Below are positions 47,126 to 54,693 of a stretch of 54,693 nucleotides of DNA, piece by piece. Each line of letters begins with the position of its first letter. The stretch's first letter is position 1. Origin of the DNA: Chrysophaeum taylorii (Eukaryota; Sar; Pelagophyceae; Pelagomonadales; Pelagomonadaceae); contig JAQMWT010000672.1 of NCBI GenBank assembly GCA_029834535.1, positions 1 through 54,693 of the forward strand, given 5' to 3'. The translations under genes were made by a program, and so were the position numbers. The notes under the pieces are model-generated. The model was not told the origin of the DNA and did not search any database. It saw only the letters and a list, made by a program, of their open reading frames with translations.

Positions 47126-47620
47126 ATGCTTCGCGCCTTTTTTGAACGGTCGATGTTCTTCTCCCCACGCGCAGTCGTCGACTTGGCGGAAGACGCCCGC
47201 GGCTTCACGGTCCTCGCAGACATGCCCGGGCCTCTTGACGTCGAGCCTAGCCACGGCGCGATCCTCATCAGAGCCGGCAAGGTCTCGCGCACCGTCCAGC
47301 TCCCATCGACGGCCGACCTCACCGCCATCTCCACGAGCCGCCACGAAGGCGTCCTCGTCGTCCGCATCTTGAAAAAAAAACTCTTCTCGTGGCGCCGCGT
47401 CCGCGCGATCTTCCAGCTCGCGATCTACGCTGCTGCCGTCGCGCTATACCTCCGCGTCGCCCCCGTCATCCTCGCGCCCGCCGCCGACCTCGCACTCGCT
47501 TGTCTCCTCACGACCTTTCTCTACAATGCCTCTGCCTTGGCACTCTACCCCCGCCCCAGCCTCTCCCCCGCCAAGATGTTCCTTCCGCCGGGGGCCCTCT
47601 ACCTCCTCCCCGGGTATTAA
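47126..47620 (+). CDS. small heat-shock (alpha-crystallin)-like protein with membrane anchor
   Basis: 164 aa from ATG. Residues about 17-86 follow the alpha-crystallin domain plan in short form: VVDLAEDARGFTVLADMPGP (family: D-x-x-E-x-x-x-x-Y-x-x-x-x-D-L-P-G), then LDVEPSHGAILIRAGK, SRTVQLPSTADLTAI, and a final strand EGVLVVRILKKK (family: G-V-L-x-x-x-x-P-K). A hydrophobic stretch of about 45 residues (about 92-140, QLAIYAAAVALYLRVAPVIL and onward) then gives one or two membrane helices. This resembles plant Hsp20-like proteins with C-terminal anchors. A chaperone or scaffold at an ER or plastid membrane is plausible. The usual C-terminal I-x-I motif is absent. Confidence 0.65.
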   Translation: MLRAFFERSMFFSPRAVVDLAEDARGFTVLADMPGPLDVEPSHGAILIRAGKVSRTVQLPSTADLTAISTSRHEGVLVVRILKKKLFSWRRVRAIFQLAIYAAAVALYLRVAPVILAPAADLALACLLTTFLYNASALALYPRPSLSPAKMFLPPGALYLLPGY

Positions 47621-49518
47621 TAATACATCCTCATAGGGCTGGCGACAACAAGAGGGAACCTACGTTGAATTTGCGTAAAAAAACAACGACCACCGCCAGC
47701 TCGCTTTAACAACAACTCTCATAGGGGTCTCTTGTGCCAGCTGATGTTCTCGAGGTCGACGCGCCTAAAGAAGGGCCGGGCCCCGTATGATTGTGCTCGC
47801 GCTGTGAGCAGTATCCGCGACGCAAGTTTGGGAACCAGGCAAGCACGCCGATGTCGAGGATGTAAGACTTTGATGAAGAGGAACACCGTCCTCGACGTCG
47901 AGATAGACCGACAGGCGAGCGACGCGACGAGCATAATACTCCGTCGCAGGCCGCCACTCTGCTCTGCGACGTCGGGTTACCCGCGATCGCATGTCCCCAT
48001 TCGGTACGCTGAGTTTGCGTGCATGCCGCGCGACTTGGTCTGCTGATAAACGGACAGACAGAGGACGGTCTATTAACGCAAGATGCTGAGGCTCTATGCC
48101 CCGATCCACTTTTTTTGCGAGTTCCATCACGTGCGCACCACACCGACCTCCGCGCTCGGAGATTATGGCGGAAACGAAGCATGATGCCGATGGCGGCGAG
48201 CCCCTATGGTTGTCGACGTCGATACCGTGCACACACAGCAGCAACAGCAGAAAATGAATAACCTCAACACAGAAGAAGAAAGTGAAATGAGCAGTTTGGA
48301 CTTAAGTACTGTTAAGTAGTAGTAGTGGTAGTAGTGGTAGTAGTAGTAGTACATTTTGGGGGGTGGTGGTTCTTTATTAAGGGGTCACGGCGTTGATTGC
48401 GACCTCCATACTAGGCCCATAGCTCGCGTTTTTTAGCAGGCAGACTGAGGTTTCGCGGGTGATGTCCCACGTGGCGAGCGCCTTGTGCAGCTAGCTGCAT
48501 GTCACCTACGGCGATCCGACCGGGCACTTTGACTCGTACCAGGAAGAGATCATCATGTGAGGGGACCGAGTTAATGCATTCGAGCGCCATCGTAACCAAC
48601 GGCGAATCACGTAAGTATCAATGGTCTTGAAATCGACGACGGACAAGAAGATACAAAACGGTCCAGACGAGGCAACTACGAAGCGTGCTTCTGCATGGCC
48701 CGGTACATTTTCAAGCGCGGGCAGGAGCCCAGAAGCCGGTGAAATTGGCACTCTGGTGAAGGACTACGATCCGAAGCCGTAGTGGAGGACGACGAGGGCG
48801 ACGTAGACGATACGCTTGGCGCGATGTGCCACCGTCATCGGCCGGCGCTATACCACCATTGTCCATATGAAAGCTCGAGGCAACTAAGGCCTTTTTTGAT
48901 GACGCGCGTCAATGCTTGCAGCGTATCTGCAGTTGCGAGTCAAAGCAGATCCGCGGAATTTTCATCATCTCTGTAACGACCGGGATAAATCAACCTTCCC
49001 CGAGCTTGATTTCGGAGAGGTCAATGTCCTCATGACCTCATACACACGAGCCTGCCAGGGCGGTGCTGGACAAAACTACCTTCGTTTTCGACGCCGATCT
49101 AGCCTCGAATCCCGCCATCGATGCATATGACTCCACCGAGCTGGATCATCGATGTCGCAGTCTTCTGAGGATTTCGTCCTCGAATTGACTTCGACAAGAC
49201 CGTCGAGCTTCGTGGTCTCGGCCCATCCGGCAAAGCTGAAGCAAATCGAGGCTTCTCGCACAGAAACCAGTGGATTATATTCCAATGGTGGCACCATTCC
49301 CGTCATATTAACTTGTACTCTCGCCGATTTTTTGGTCAAAGCCCCACTTGCTACGGACCGCCTCGCTCGAGTGCGGCGGCCGATGACATGGCCATCGCGC
49401 GGCGCCGCCACAGCCGCTACTCTCGGGGACTGCGAATCCTCGGTATCGATAACATAAGAAGGACGATTACGACCGGACGTTCTTCAAAGTAGCTGAGGAG
49501 CAGCAGACCGCCAAAAGG
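47621..49518 (-). pseudogene. gene-poor stretch with decayed minus-strand coding
   Basis: The minus strand carries protein-like text in shifting frames. 49411-49076 includes ARVQVNMTGMVPPLEYNPLV and ASICFSFAGWAETTKLDGLV. 48751-48506 includes ARFVVASSGPFCIFLSVVDF. 48599-48411 includes LFLVRVKVPGRIAVGDMQLA. 48244-47765 includes MELAKKVDRGIEPQHLALID. Order and strand are consistent with one old broken gene. I do not recognise it, and no intact gene is supported. A (GTA)n run lies at about 48317-48352. Confidence 0.35.
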
Positions 49519-49603
49519 TGACGTCATGATGTTGCATTTTGTCAGAACAACTCTCGGAGTTTGCCTTGAAACGATGACGTCATGATGTCGCATTTTGTCA
49601 GAA
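49519..49603 (+). promoter_or_regulatory. duplicated 29-bp element with CRE/bZIP palindrome
   Basis: TGACGTCATGATGTTGCATT... at 49519-49547 is repeated at 49575-49603 with one mismatch, 56 bp apart. Each copy starts with TGACGTCA, the symmetric CRE recognised by bZIP proteins. The second copy contains the first in-frame ATGATG of the following gene. Confidence 0.8.
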
Positions 49604-49608
49604 GTGCA

Positions 49609-50853
49609 ATGGTGCGACGGGCATGTCCCTTTGTTTTTGTACTGGCGGCGTTGGCGATTTTCGCGCTCGTCGCGCGCGAGGAGCCCCCACCAGGTCCGGA
49701 CTGCTCGACGAGCACGGCGTACCTTCACAAACTGATTGACGTGGACGTTTCAGCGCGCAATGCCTGGCACTGCGCGGGGCGCGCGCCACGGTCATGGCAC
49801 GTCCCGGATAGACCTTGCGTCGAACTCGGCCCGAGCAAGGGGTCGCGGGTGATTGTTGCCGAGATTGCGCCCGCGGGCGTCGGAAACTTGTTGGAGTTTC
49901 TTGGGGTCGCGAGGGGGCTCGCCATCGCCTCAGGCCGCCGACTCGCGCTCAAATATACGTCGCAAACGCTGCGCGCGGCACTCGCGACGACCTTTCCCGC
50001 CGTGGCGCGCATCGAGGAGTTCGACGCAGAGTGCGGCGACGGCTGCGCCGACCACCGGAGGCGGTCCAACGCCGCCGTAGCTCTCGAGGAGGCGGCCGAC
50101 GTCCAGCTCGTCGCGATGGACTACGAGCTTCTCGATTCGCGGGGCACCTTGGAAAGTGCGCACCTCGCCCAAGACTCGTGCGTTGTGCGGATGCACGAAT
50201 CCTGCACGGAACATGCGGGCGCCTATAATCGAGAACCTAAATTCTTCGATCGCTGCCTCCAGCGCGACCTCTTTGCCGACGTTAATCCGAGTTCGGCTAT
50301 CGGCCGGTTGATCGCGAATGTCACCCGAGCGAAAAATAGGCGGCGGCAGAAACTTATTGGCCTCCATGTCCGCGTCGGCGACTGCTATCGTCGCAACTTC
50401 ACCACCAAGTGTGGCAGGGCCTCATCAGCTCGCGGCGCCAACGACGTCAGACTCCCGAGCGACTTCGACAGCTGGCCCGCCGTCTTTGCGTGCGTCACCC
50501 ACGTTTCGAAACACATCTTCCCGCGGTCCGATCTGACCTTCTTCGTCTCCTCGGACTGGCACAATGTCCTCGACCTCGCCCGCATCCACCTCGGCTACGA
50601 CAGGGTCCTCTCCTTCGACGCCCTCGGCCGCCTCGGACATACGGCGCACCGAGATCATCTCGCCAACGAGGACGTCTACACGCGCTCGCTTGCCGACTTG
50701 CTCATGCTCAGCCGGTCCGACCTTGTATTCGCCTCCCACTCCTCCTTTGGGAGAATCGCAGCTGCCATCTCCGGCCTCCCCTGGGCTTTCTACGAATTCA
50801 AGGACATGGCAAGGGGAAGAGCCTGCAATCTCCTTCCCTTGCGAAACCCCTGA
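49609..50853 (+). CDS. fucosyltransferase-like type II Golgi enzyme
   Basis: 414 aa from MVRRACPFVFVLAALAI. An earlier ATG pair at 49582 would add nine residues but lies inside the duplicated promoter element, so the later start is favoured. Topology: short basic tail, one signal anchor (about 5-22), lumenal catalytic part. AEIAPAGVGNLLEFLGVARG resembles the donor-binding start of GDP-fucose enzymes. LIGLHVRVGDCYRR carries the H-x-R-x-G-D motif shared by alpha-1,2/1,6- and O-fucosyltransferases. TFFVSSDWHNVLDLARIHLG and LLMLSRSDLVFASHSSFGRI form the second and third conserved blocks (S-x-S-S-F-x-x-x-A). It probably transfers fucose to glycans in the Golgi. The exact GT family cannot be fixed by eye. 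Confidence 0.65.
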   Translation: MVRRACPFVFVLAALAIFALVAREEPPPGPDCSTSTAYLHKLIDVDVSARNAWHCAGRAPRSWHVPDRPCVELGPSKGSRVIVAEIAPAGVGNLLEFLGVARGLAIASGRRLALKYTSQTLRAALATTFPAVARIEEFDAECGDGCADHRRRSNAAVALEEAADVQLVAMDYELLDSRGTLESAHLAQDSCVVRMHESCTEHAGAYNREPKFFDRCLQRDLFADVNPSSAIGRLIANVTRAKNRRRQKLIGLHVRVGDCYRRNFTTKCGRASSARGANDVRLPSDFDSWPAVFACVTHVSKHIFPRSDLTFFVSSDWHNVLDLARIHLGYDRVLSFDALGRLGHTAHRDHLANEDVYTRSLADLLMLSRSDLVFASHSSFGRIAAAISGLPWAFYEFKDMARGRACNLLPLRNP

Positions 50854-51359
50854 CGCTCTGTAAAATAGTATCGTCGCCCTTACTTACAACTGTTCCACCC
50901 CCAAGTAATGTCCGTCGACAAACTGACAAACGAGTAGGGGTAGCAAAACAGGGAGCGTGCGTACGTCGGCGACGGCTCGTAACCCCCTCATTTCTTATTA
51001 AAGTGGCATTTCATGGATGCCCCGTCCTGCCTACTTTTTTTCGTCTACAATTTTTTTTTTATTGCTCTAGCGATGATGTTTCTTCGTCAACGTGACGATG
51101 TGACTGACTGACTGACTACCAGGTGCTGAGATGCTGCTGAGTGTGGACCGAATTTTCTTCAAGAAGTTTAGTCTAGTAACTGGTGACTAGGGACCGAATT
51201 AGGGCCGGCGCCCCCAGCGTCCCTAGGTCTGAAACTAGGCCCTATTTTTGAAGTTCTGACTCGGTTCCCGACGAGCGTCTCACTGAAAAGCTTAAGTCTA
51301 AAAGTGCAGTATATATATATCCTTCAACCAGTTCCCCCTCGATTCCCCAATAATTTCAT
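50854..51359. other. intergenic, no supported gene
   Basis: It has a (TGAC)n run at about 51101-51117 and ATATATATAT near 51311. TTTTTTTCGTCTACAATTTTTTTTTTATT near 51036 suggests a transcript end. No coding motif is seen. Confidence 0.45.
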
Positions 51360-51398
51360 CGACCATTGACCTCCGTCAAGAACCACGCCTTGGCCCCT

Positions 51399-51480
51399 GA
51401 GGCGCGGGCCTCGGCGTCCCACGCGCGCACCTCCGCCGCCGAGGCGCGGGCCTCGGCATCCCGGACGCGCACCTCTGACG
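51399..51480. repeat. 42-bp tandem repeat, 2 copies
   Basis: Units start at 51399 and 51441 with GAGGCGCGGGCCTCGGC. On the minus strand they encode a 14-residue coiled-coil repeat. Confidence 0.9.
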
Positions 51481-51992
51481 ACATCTCGACTCGGCGTCGA
51501 GCTCCATCAGAAGCTCGACACAGCGCCGCAAGCTCACACTCCTGGTGTTGAATGTCACGAGCTCTTGATACCGGCGTAGTTAGACTTGAAGATCGTCGAC
51601 CTGGTGGTAGGCGGCTAGCTCGGTCTCAGCCTTCTGCAGTTTGGTCTTAACGTCCTCTTTCTCGTACCCGAGGTGCCTGGCACGCGCTCTTACTACTAGA
51701 GTCTTACTTAGCCTCGCGATCTCCGTTGAGTGATCCTCGGCTTCGAGTTTGGGCTTTGACATGACGGCCTCGGATTGCCGGTACGGGGCTGGCGACGGCG
51801 TGTCGTCGTCCGACTTTGGAGGTGCTTTGCTCGGCGTCGTCCGAGCCCCCCTCTCGTTGGTACTCGGCATTGGGTCGACGTGGGTCTCAGTGGAGGCCAG
51901 GGCCGTGGCGAAGTCGGGGGCCGCGGCGGGGACTGGGGCCTCCACAGCATGCGGTTTTGGATAAAGGCTGGCGCCGGCCCTGTACTCCGAGA

Positions 51993-52048
51993 GGATGGCC
52001 AAAGTCGTTGTAATCGGCCAGGATGGCCAAAGTCGTTGTAATCGGCCA
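51993..52048. repeat. perfect 28-bp tandem duplication
   Basis: GGATGGCCAAAGTCGTTGTA plus 8 more bases occurs twice without change (51993-52020 and 52021-52048). The identity implies a recent event. Confidence 0.95.
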
Positions 52049-52405
52049 GTCGCTGGCTTAAAGTTTGACAGGTGGTTGGTCCCGCGGCTTCCGCCTGCGC
52101 CGCACTGGCAAAGATTACGTCGGGGGGGGGGGGGTGTCCGTGAACTTCGTCGGGTTACTGCAGTACGACCTGTGCTTGCGGCCAGCCGTATCTTTGTAGT
52201 CGTGCCGTCGAAGAGTCTGACCAAGACTTCTAGCAAGCGCGGTGTTGAGTTCTTCGTAGTTGACAGTGCGATTTAGACTTGCACTAAGGCGTCGTGCGAA
52301 GCCAACGTCGATTTCCCACCAGCATTCGGTGTCTAATGCCGTCGCTGCCGCATAAATAAATTTGATCCGCAGCTGATGCGAGAAGTGCCATAAGGACGCG
52401 GCCAC

Positions 52406-52787
52406 AGCACACTCCGATTAGCACCGCCTGTCCTCCGCAAAATGGCCTGACCGACAAAGAAGGTCGTGAACTTTCCGTTGAACCAAAGTGCGAATAGCGC
52501 AGCGCTGCTCCGATCAAGTTCACCTCGTCAGTAAGTTCACCTAGCTCACACCAACTCCTTTGAGCTCGTCGCTCTCGCCTCCGCCAATCTAAGCTGCTTT
52601 GATCCGCACGCGCCGCCAACCTTTGAGTTTACTCTAAAAACCCTTTACTCTAAAAACCCCAGTATGTTCACCTAGTCCCATTTTCACCTGGTCACTCAGC
52701 TCACCTAGTCCCAATCTCAAACCCCAGTAAGTTCACGTGGCCCCAGTAAGTTCACCTACAGTGCGCGTGTAGACGCCGTGAGGGGGC
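52406..52787. repeat. dispersed TTCACCTAG-type short repeats
   Basis: AAGTTCACCT or TTCACCTAG-like words recur at about 52517, 52533, 52667, 52684, 52729 and 52748. TTTACTCTAAAAACCC is duplicated in tandem at about 52628-52659. The pattern resembles subterminal repeats of a DNA transposon (compare GTGAACCTAGTGAAG in the hAT end at about 3056), but no terminal inverted repeat was found. Confidence 0.5.
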
Positions 52788-53351
52788 TTATCGGTATTGC
52801 GCAGCACGTGTGGGGTAGGGTGGAGTCGTCGACCCAGAAGAGGATATCCTCGGGGTTGCCGATCGACAGAGAGCCACGTAGAGCTGGACGTGGCAGAAGA
52901 CGGGCTTGGGAAAGAGGACGCCGACCTCGCGGGGCGTCTGGCCCTGGCTCTCGTTGATCATTTGGCGTCGGCGGGCCTTACGGGATACAGGTTGGAGGAG
53001 CCTCGGTGATGACAACGACACGATCGATCATGTATCTGGTACCGTTGCAGTGGCCGTGCGACGGGTCGAGGTTGCGAAGACTTTAAGCTCGCGATCAAAG
53101 TCAGCATGCCGTTGGTTGTCAGGGAGTTCAAAACTCTACTGTAAAGAGCGAGGCGTCGTCTTCCGACCCAGCCTAGTCAGCCGAAAAAAACTCCGACGCC
53201 TCGTCTCCGGGAAAAAAGGCCGCGGTCATGCGCGCGTTGTCAGCATCGACAACATCGTTTCGACGGGGCGTGAGAATGGCGCGCTGAAAGAGCCGCCGCG
53301 GCTCGCGGAAATAGTCTGCGAGGTCGCCGTAGACGGCTTGGAGGATCACTG
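52788..53351 (-). pseudogene. PIF1/Helitron-type DNA helicase remnant
   Basis: Minus-strand pieces in family order: LFQRAILTPRRNDVVDADNA with FFPGDEASEFFSAD (family: R-A-I-L-x-P-x-N-x-x-V-x-x-x-N, F-P-G), then a stop. LRNLDPSHGHCNGTRYMIDR follows (family: L-L-R-N-L-D-x-x-x-G-L-C-N-G-T-R). After a frame change come MINESQGQTPREVGVLFPKP and VFCHVQLYVALCR (family: I-N-K-S-Q-G-Q-T and V-F-x-H-G-Q-L-Y-V-A-L-S-R). Two in-frame stops and at least two frameshifts break it. The N-terminal ATPase part with Walker motifs is missing. PIF1-like helicases of this type occur in Helitron transposons as well as cellular genes. The decay and surroundings favour a Helitron-type origin. Confidence 0.8.
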
Positions 53352-53408
53352 TCTGGCTCTCGCGCCTACCTGATCCTTACTCTCGCGCATACCTGATCTT
53401 TACCCTAA

Positions 53409-54693
53409 ATCGAGGGACAGACAATCCGTGTTTGGTCTTCGCTCTCGGTCCAGGTCTCCTGCGGCGTCACGCGGCTCGATGTCTTCCCCACCGACGTCGA
53501 TTACTTTTGGTCCCAGCGTCGCATGTTCCTCATAGGCTTTACTGTGCTTACGTTAGTGCGGCTCTTGACTCTTCTCCTGGTTAAGCGTTGTATGGTCACT
53601 ATCTCGCAAGCTGCTGCTGCCGGCTCATCTGTAGCCACCGCCTGCAACTCTTTGCCTTGCGCACCCTTCAAGGCCGCTTGCATTGGACCTCTTACCGCCC
53701 TCTGCAACTTGGTCAGCACGCTCGTGCGGATCTCACACGCTCGTGCTCGCCACCGCCTCGCCCACCGCAATCATCGTTGCCACCGCCATTGCTGCTACTC
53801 GCGGGCGGCCCAGCTGCGTCTCATGCGCGGCTTCTGGTCGCTCCGCCGTGCGGTTCAGCGTGATCCTTCGCATCGATCCGCCCGATGCCCTGCCATCTAT
53901 GGTTGCCTTATTCTCACGCACGCCGAGGCACGCAGAGTCTACGGTCATGTCCCGCGGCCTTTCGCCACCTTCTTCAAACGCGTCGCTTTTGTTTCGCGCC
54001 ATGCCACTTCCGTGGCCCTTGGCCTTGCTCTTGACGCGTTTCTCCCTTACGAGCAACATCGCGATCCCCGTGGAGCTGCCTCGGAGTCCGCCCCTCGTGC
54101 AGCGTCACCTGCAACCTCGGAGCCACCCCCAGCCACACCCGCTCGTCGGCCTCGCCATCGACGCCGACAGGAGTCCGCCCCTCGTGTGGAATCAACGGCG
54201 CCCTCGGTTGCGCCCCCAGCCACGCCAGCTCCTCATCCTCCCCACCGGCACCAACAGGAGTCCGCCCCTCGTGCGGAGTCTCCTGCAACCTCGGATACGT
54301 CCTCAGGTCCGCATGCTCCGCGTCCTCGTCGTCAGCGCCGACAGGAGCTCACCACTCCACCGTCCACGGACATGGGGCTGGATTCCCCTCCTCCCGCACC
54401 CGGACCAGACCGACACCACTCCCGTCGCCGCAGGTCTTCCCCCACGCCCACTGACACCACACCTCCTGGGCCTGTGGCTATGGACCTGGAGTCATCGGAG
54501 GCAGGGTCCGCTACTTCCCCCCCTCGCCGACGGGAACCCACCAATGCAACTCCCCCTCCGCCCGCTGCGACACCGGCACCGCGCCGCCATGGCCCCCGCC
54601 GCCGCGCGCCACCATCCGGGTCTGTTGCTACGGACATCGCGCCTCCACCGAACGCGGGGAACGCCAATACCACCGCGCCCCTCCCAATACCCA
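53409..54693 (+). CDS. open proline-rich repeat ORF, runs off right edge
   Basis: The frame stays open from just after a stop at 53406 to the window end, about 428 codons. The first ATG is at 53523 (MFLIGFTVLTLVRLLTLLLV), which would give a signal anchor. VWSSLSVQVSCGVTRLDVFP and PTDVDYFWSQRR upstream also read as protein, so an upstream exon is possible. The middle is rich in Arg, His and Cys. From about 54083 the protein is Pro/Ala/Ser/Arg-rich with three 29-residue repeats opening ESAPR. Third codon positions are dominated by C, T and G as in the nearby genes. The family is not recognised. It could be an extracellular Pro-rich protein or a transposon-borne ORF next to the helicase remnant. 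The 3' end is missing. Confidence 0.45.
   Translation, partial: MEGQTIRVWSSLSVQVSCGVTRLDVFPTDVDYFWSQRRMFLIGFTVLTLVRLLTLLLVKRCMVTISQAAAAGSSVATACNSLPCAPFKAACIGPLTALCNLVSTLVRISHARARHRLAHRNHRCHRHCCYSRAAQLRLMRGFWSLRRAVQRDPSHRSARCPAIYGCLILTHAEARRVYGHVPRPFATFFKRVAFVSRHATSVALGLALDAFLPYEQHRDPRGAASESAPRAASPATSEPPPATPARRPRHRRRQESAPRVESTAPSVAPPATPAPHPPHRHQQESAPRAESPATSDTSSGPHAPRPRRQRRQELTTPPSTDMGLDSPPPAPGPDRHHSRRRRSSPTPTDTTPPGPVAMDLESSEAGSATSPPRRREPTNATPPPPAATPAPRRHGPRRRAPPSGSVATDIAPPPNAGNANTTAPLPIP
54083..54345 (+). repeat. 87-bp tandem repeat, 3 copies
   Basis: Units start at 54083, 54170 and 54257 with GGAGTCCGCCCCTCGTG. They encode 29-residue Pro-rich repeats in the right-end ORF. A degenerate fourth unit may follow at about 54344. 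Confidence 0.85.

Larger units (their letters stand above)
51360..52405 (-). pseudogene. broken ORF for coiled-coil protein
   Basis: The N-terminal piece (52405-52115) includes CWWEIDVGFARRLSASLNRT and YEELNTALARSLGQTLRRHD. It loses its frame at a G13 run (52122-52134, C13 on the coding strand). The next frame (51580-52236) continues with a Pro/Ala/Ser-rich linker and then a coiled coil (KLQKAETELAAYHQVDDLQV) before a stop. A further piece (51560-51360) in another frame encodes 14-residue helical repeats EARASAAEVRARDA. A 28-bp tandem duplication (51993-52048), not a multiple of three, adds another shift. I cannot name the family; the WWE-like start is only a weak resemblance. Proximity to a PIF1-type helicase remnant suggests mobile-element debris. 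Confidence 0.5.

Noticed and set aside
52906..53373. 155-codon plus-strand ORF
   Set aside because: The opposite strand encodes clear PIF1-type helicase blocks, so this is a shadow.
1..54693. tRNA and rRNA genes
   Set aside because: I looked for T-loop words (GGTTCGA-type) with matching stems and for rRNA signatures and found no convincing candidate. A tRNAscan-SE or Infernal run would settle it.

Overview
The window reads as nuclear DNA of a eukaryotic microalga, not a bacterium. Evidence includes a complete cytoplasmic-type dynein heavy chain, an MCM-binding protein, a GARP/Myb transcription factor, ER-type leaders, and short spliceosomal introns of 41-50 nt. Coding DNA is GC-rich and crowded, with many trinucleotide repeats read as homopolymer tracts. 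A PAP/fibrillin protein and a uroporphyrinogen decarboxylase (UROD) both start with secretory-type leaders. This suggests a complex (secondary) plastid, as in photosynthetic stramenopiles (pelagophyte-like) or haptophytes. That placement is inference; no rRNA or organelle marker is present.

Layout. 0-3.1 kb: a decayed hAT DNA transposon with matching ends, 32 bp from the start of a small membrane-protein gene (3.13-3.75 kb). 4.5-5.5 kb: a four-exon LPMO-like secreted copper oxygenase gene (-). 7.3-8.0 kb: plastid-lipid-associated protein. 8.0-10.4 kb: no convincing gene. 10.4-11.5 kb: fringe/GT31-like glycosyltransferase (-). 11.8-12.0 kb: a large CCGT microsatellite. 12.1-17.5 kb: a divergent pair, a SPRY-like protein (-) and a 1399-residue coiled-coil/C2 protein resembling CCDC17 (+). 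17.6-19.4 kb: a PAP2 lipid phosphatase and a beta-rich secreted or plastid protein. 20.1-33.9 kb: an uninterrupted dynein heavy chain of about 4630 aa. 34.0-35.2 kb: UROD (-), meeting the dynein tail to tail with a 43-bp gap.

35.9-36.8 kb: GARP transcription factor. 36.9-40.1 kb: mostly decayed minus-strand coding sequence. 40.2-42.4 kb: MCMBP and dCMP deaminase in tandem, linking replication and nucleotide supply. 43.1-46.8 kb: a MYND-like zinc-finger gene, then a divergent pair formed by a B-box/IQ/WW protein (-) and a DnaJ protein with a SAP/MANF-C-like tail (+). 47.1-47.6 kb: a membrane-anchored small heat-shock-like protein. 47.7-49.4 kb: more decayed minus-strand coding. 49.6-50.9 kb: fucosyltransferase-like enzyme behind a duplicated CRE-type element. 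51.3-54.7 kb: a frame-broken coiled-coil ORF, a PIF1/Helitron-type helicase remnant (-), and a proline-rich repeat ORF running off the right end.

The intact genes form housekeeping and organelle clusters with very short gaps. Mobile-element debris (hAT at the left, PIF1/Helitron-type helicase at the right) sits in the gene-poor stretches. I found no single new multi-gene system. The most interesting items are the mini-introns with a GTGCGT...GCGCAG style, the unusual domain combinations (DnaJ plus MANF-like SAP; small Hsp plus membrane anchor; B-box plus IQ plus WW), and the homopolymer-rich intronless dynein.
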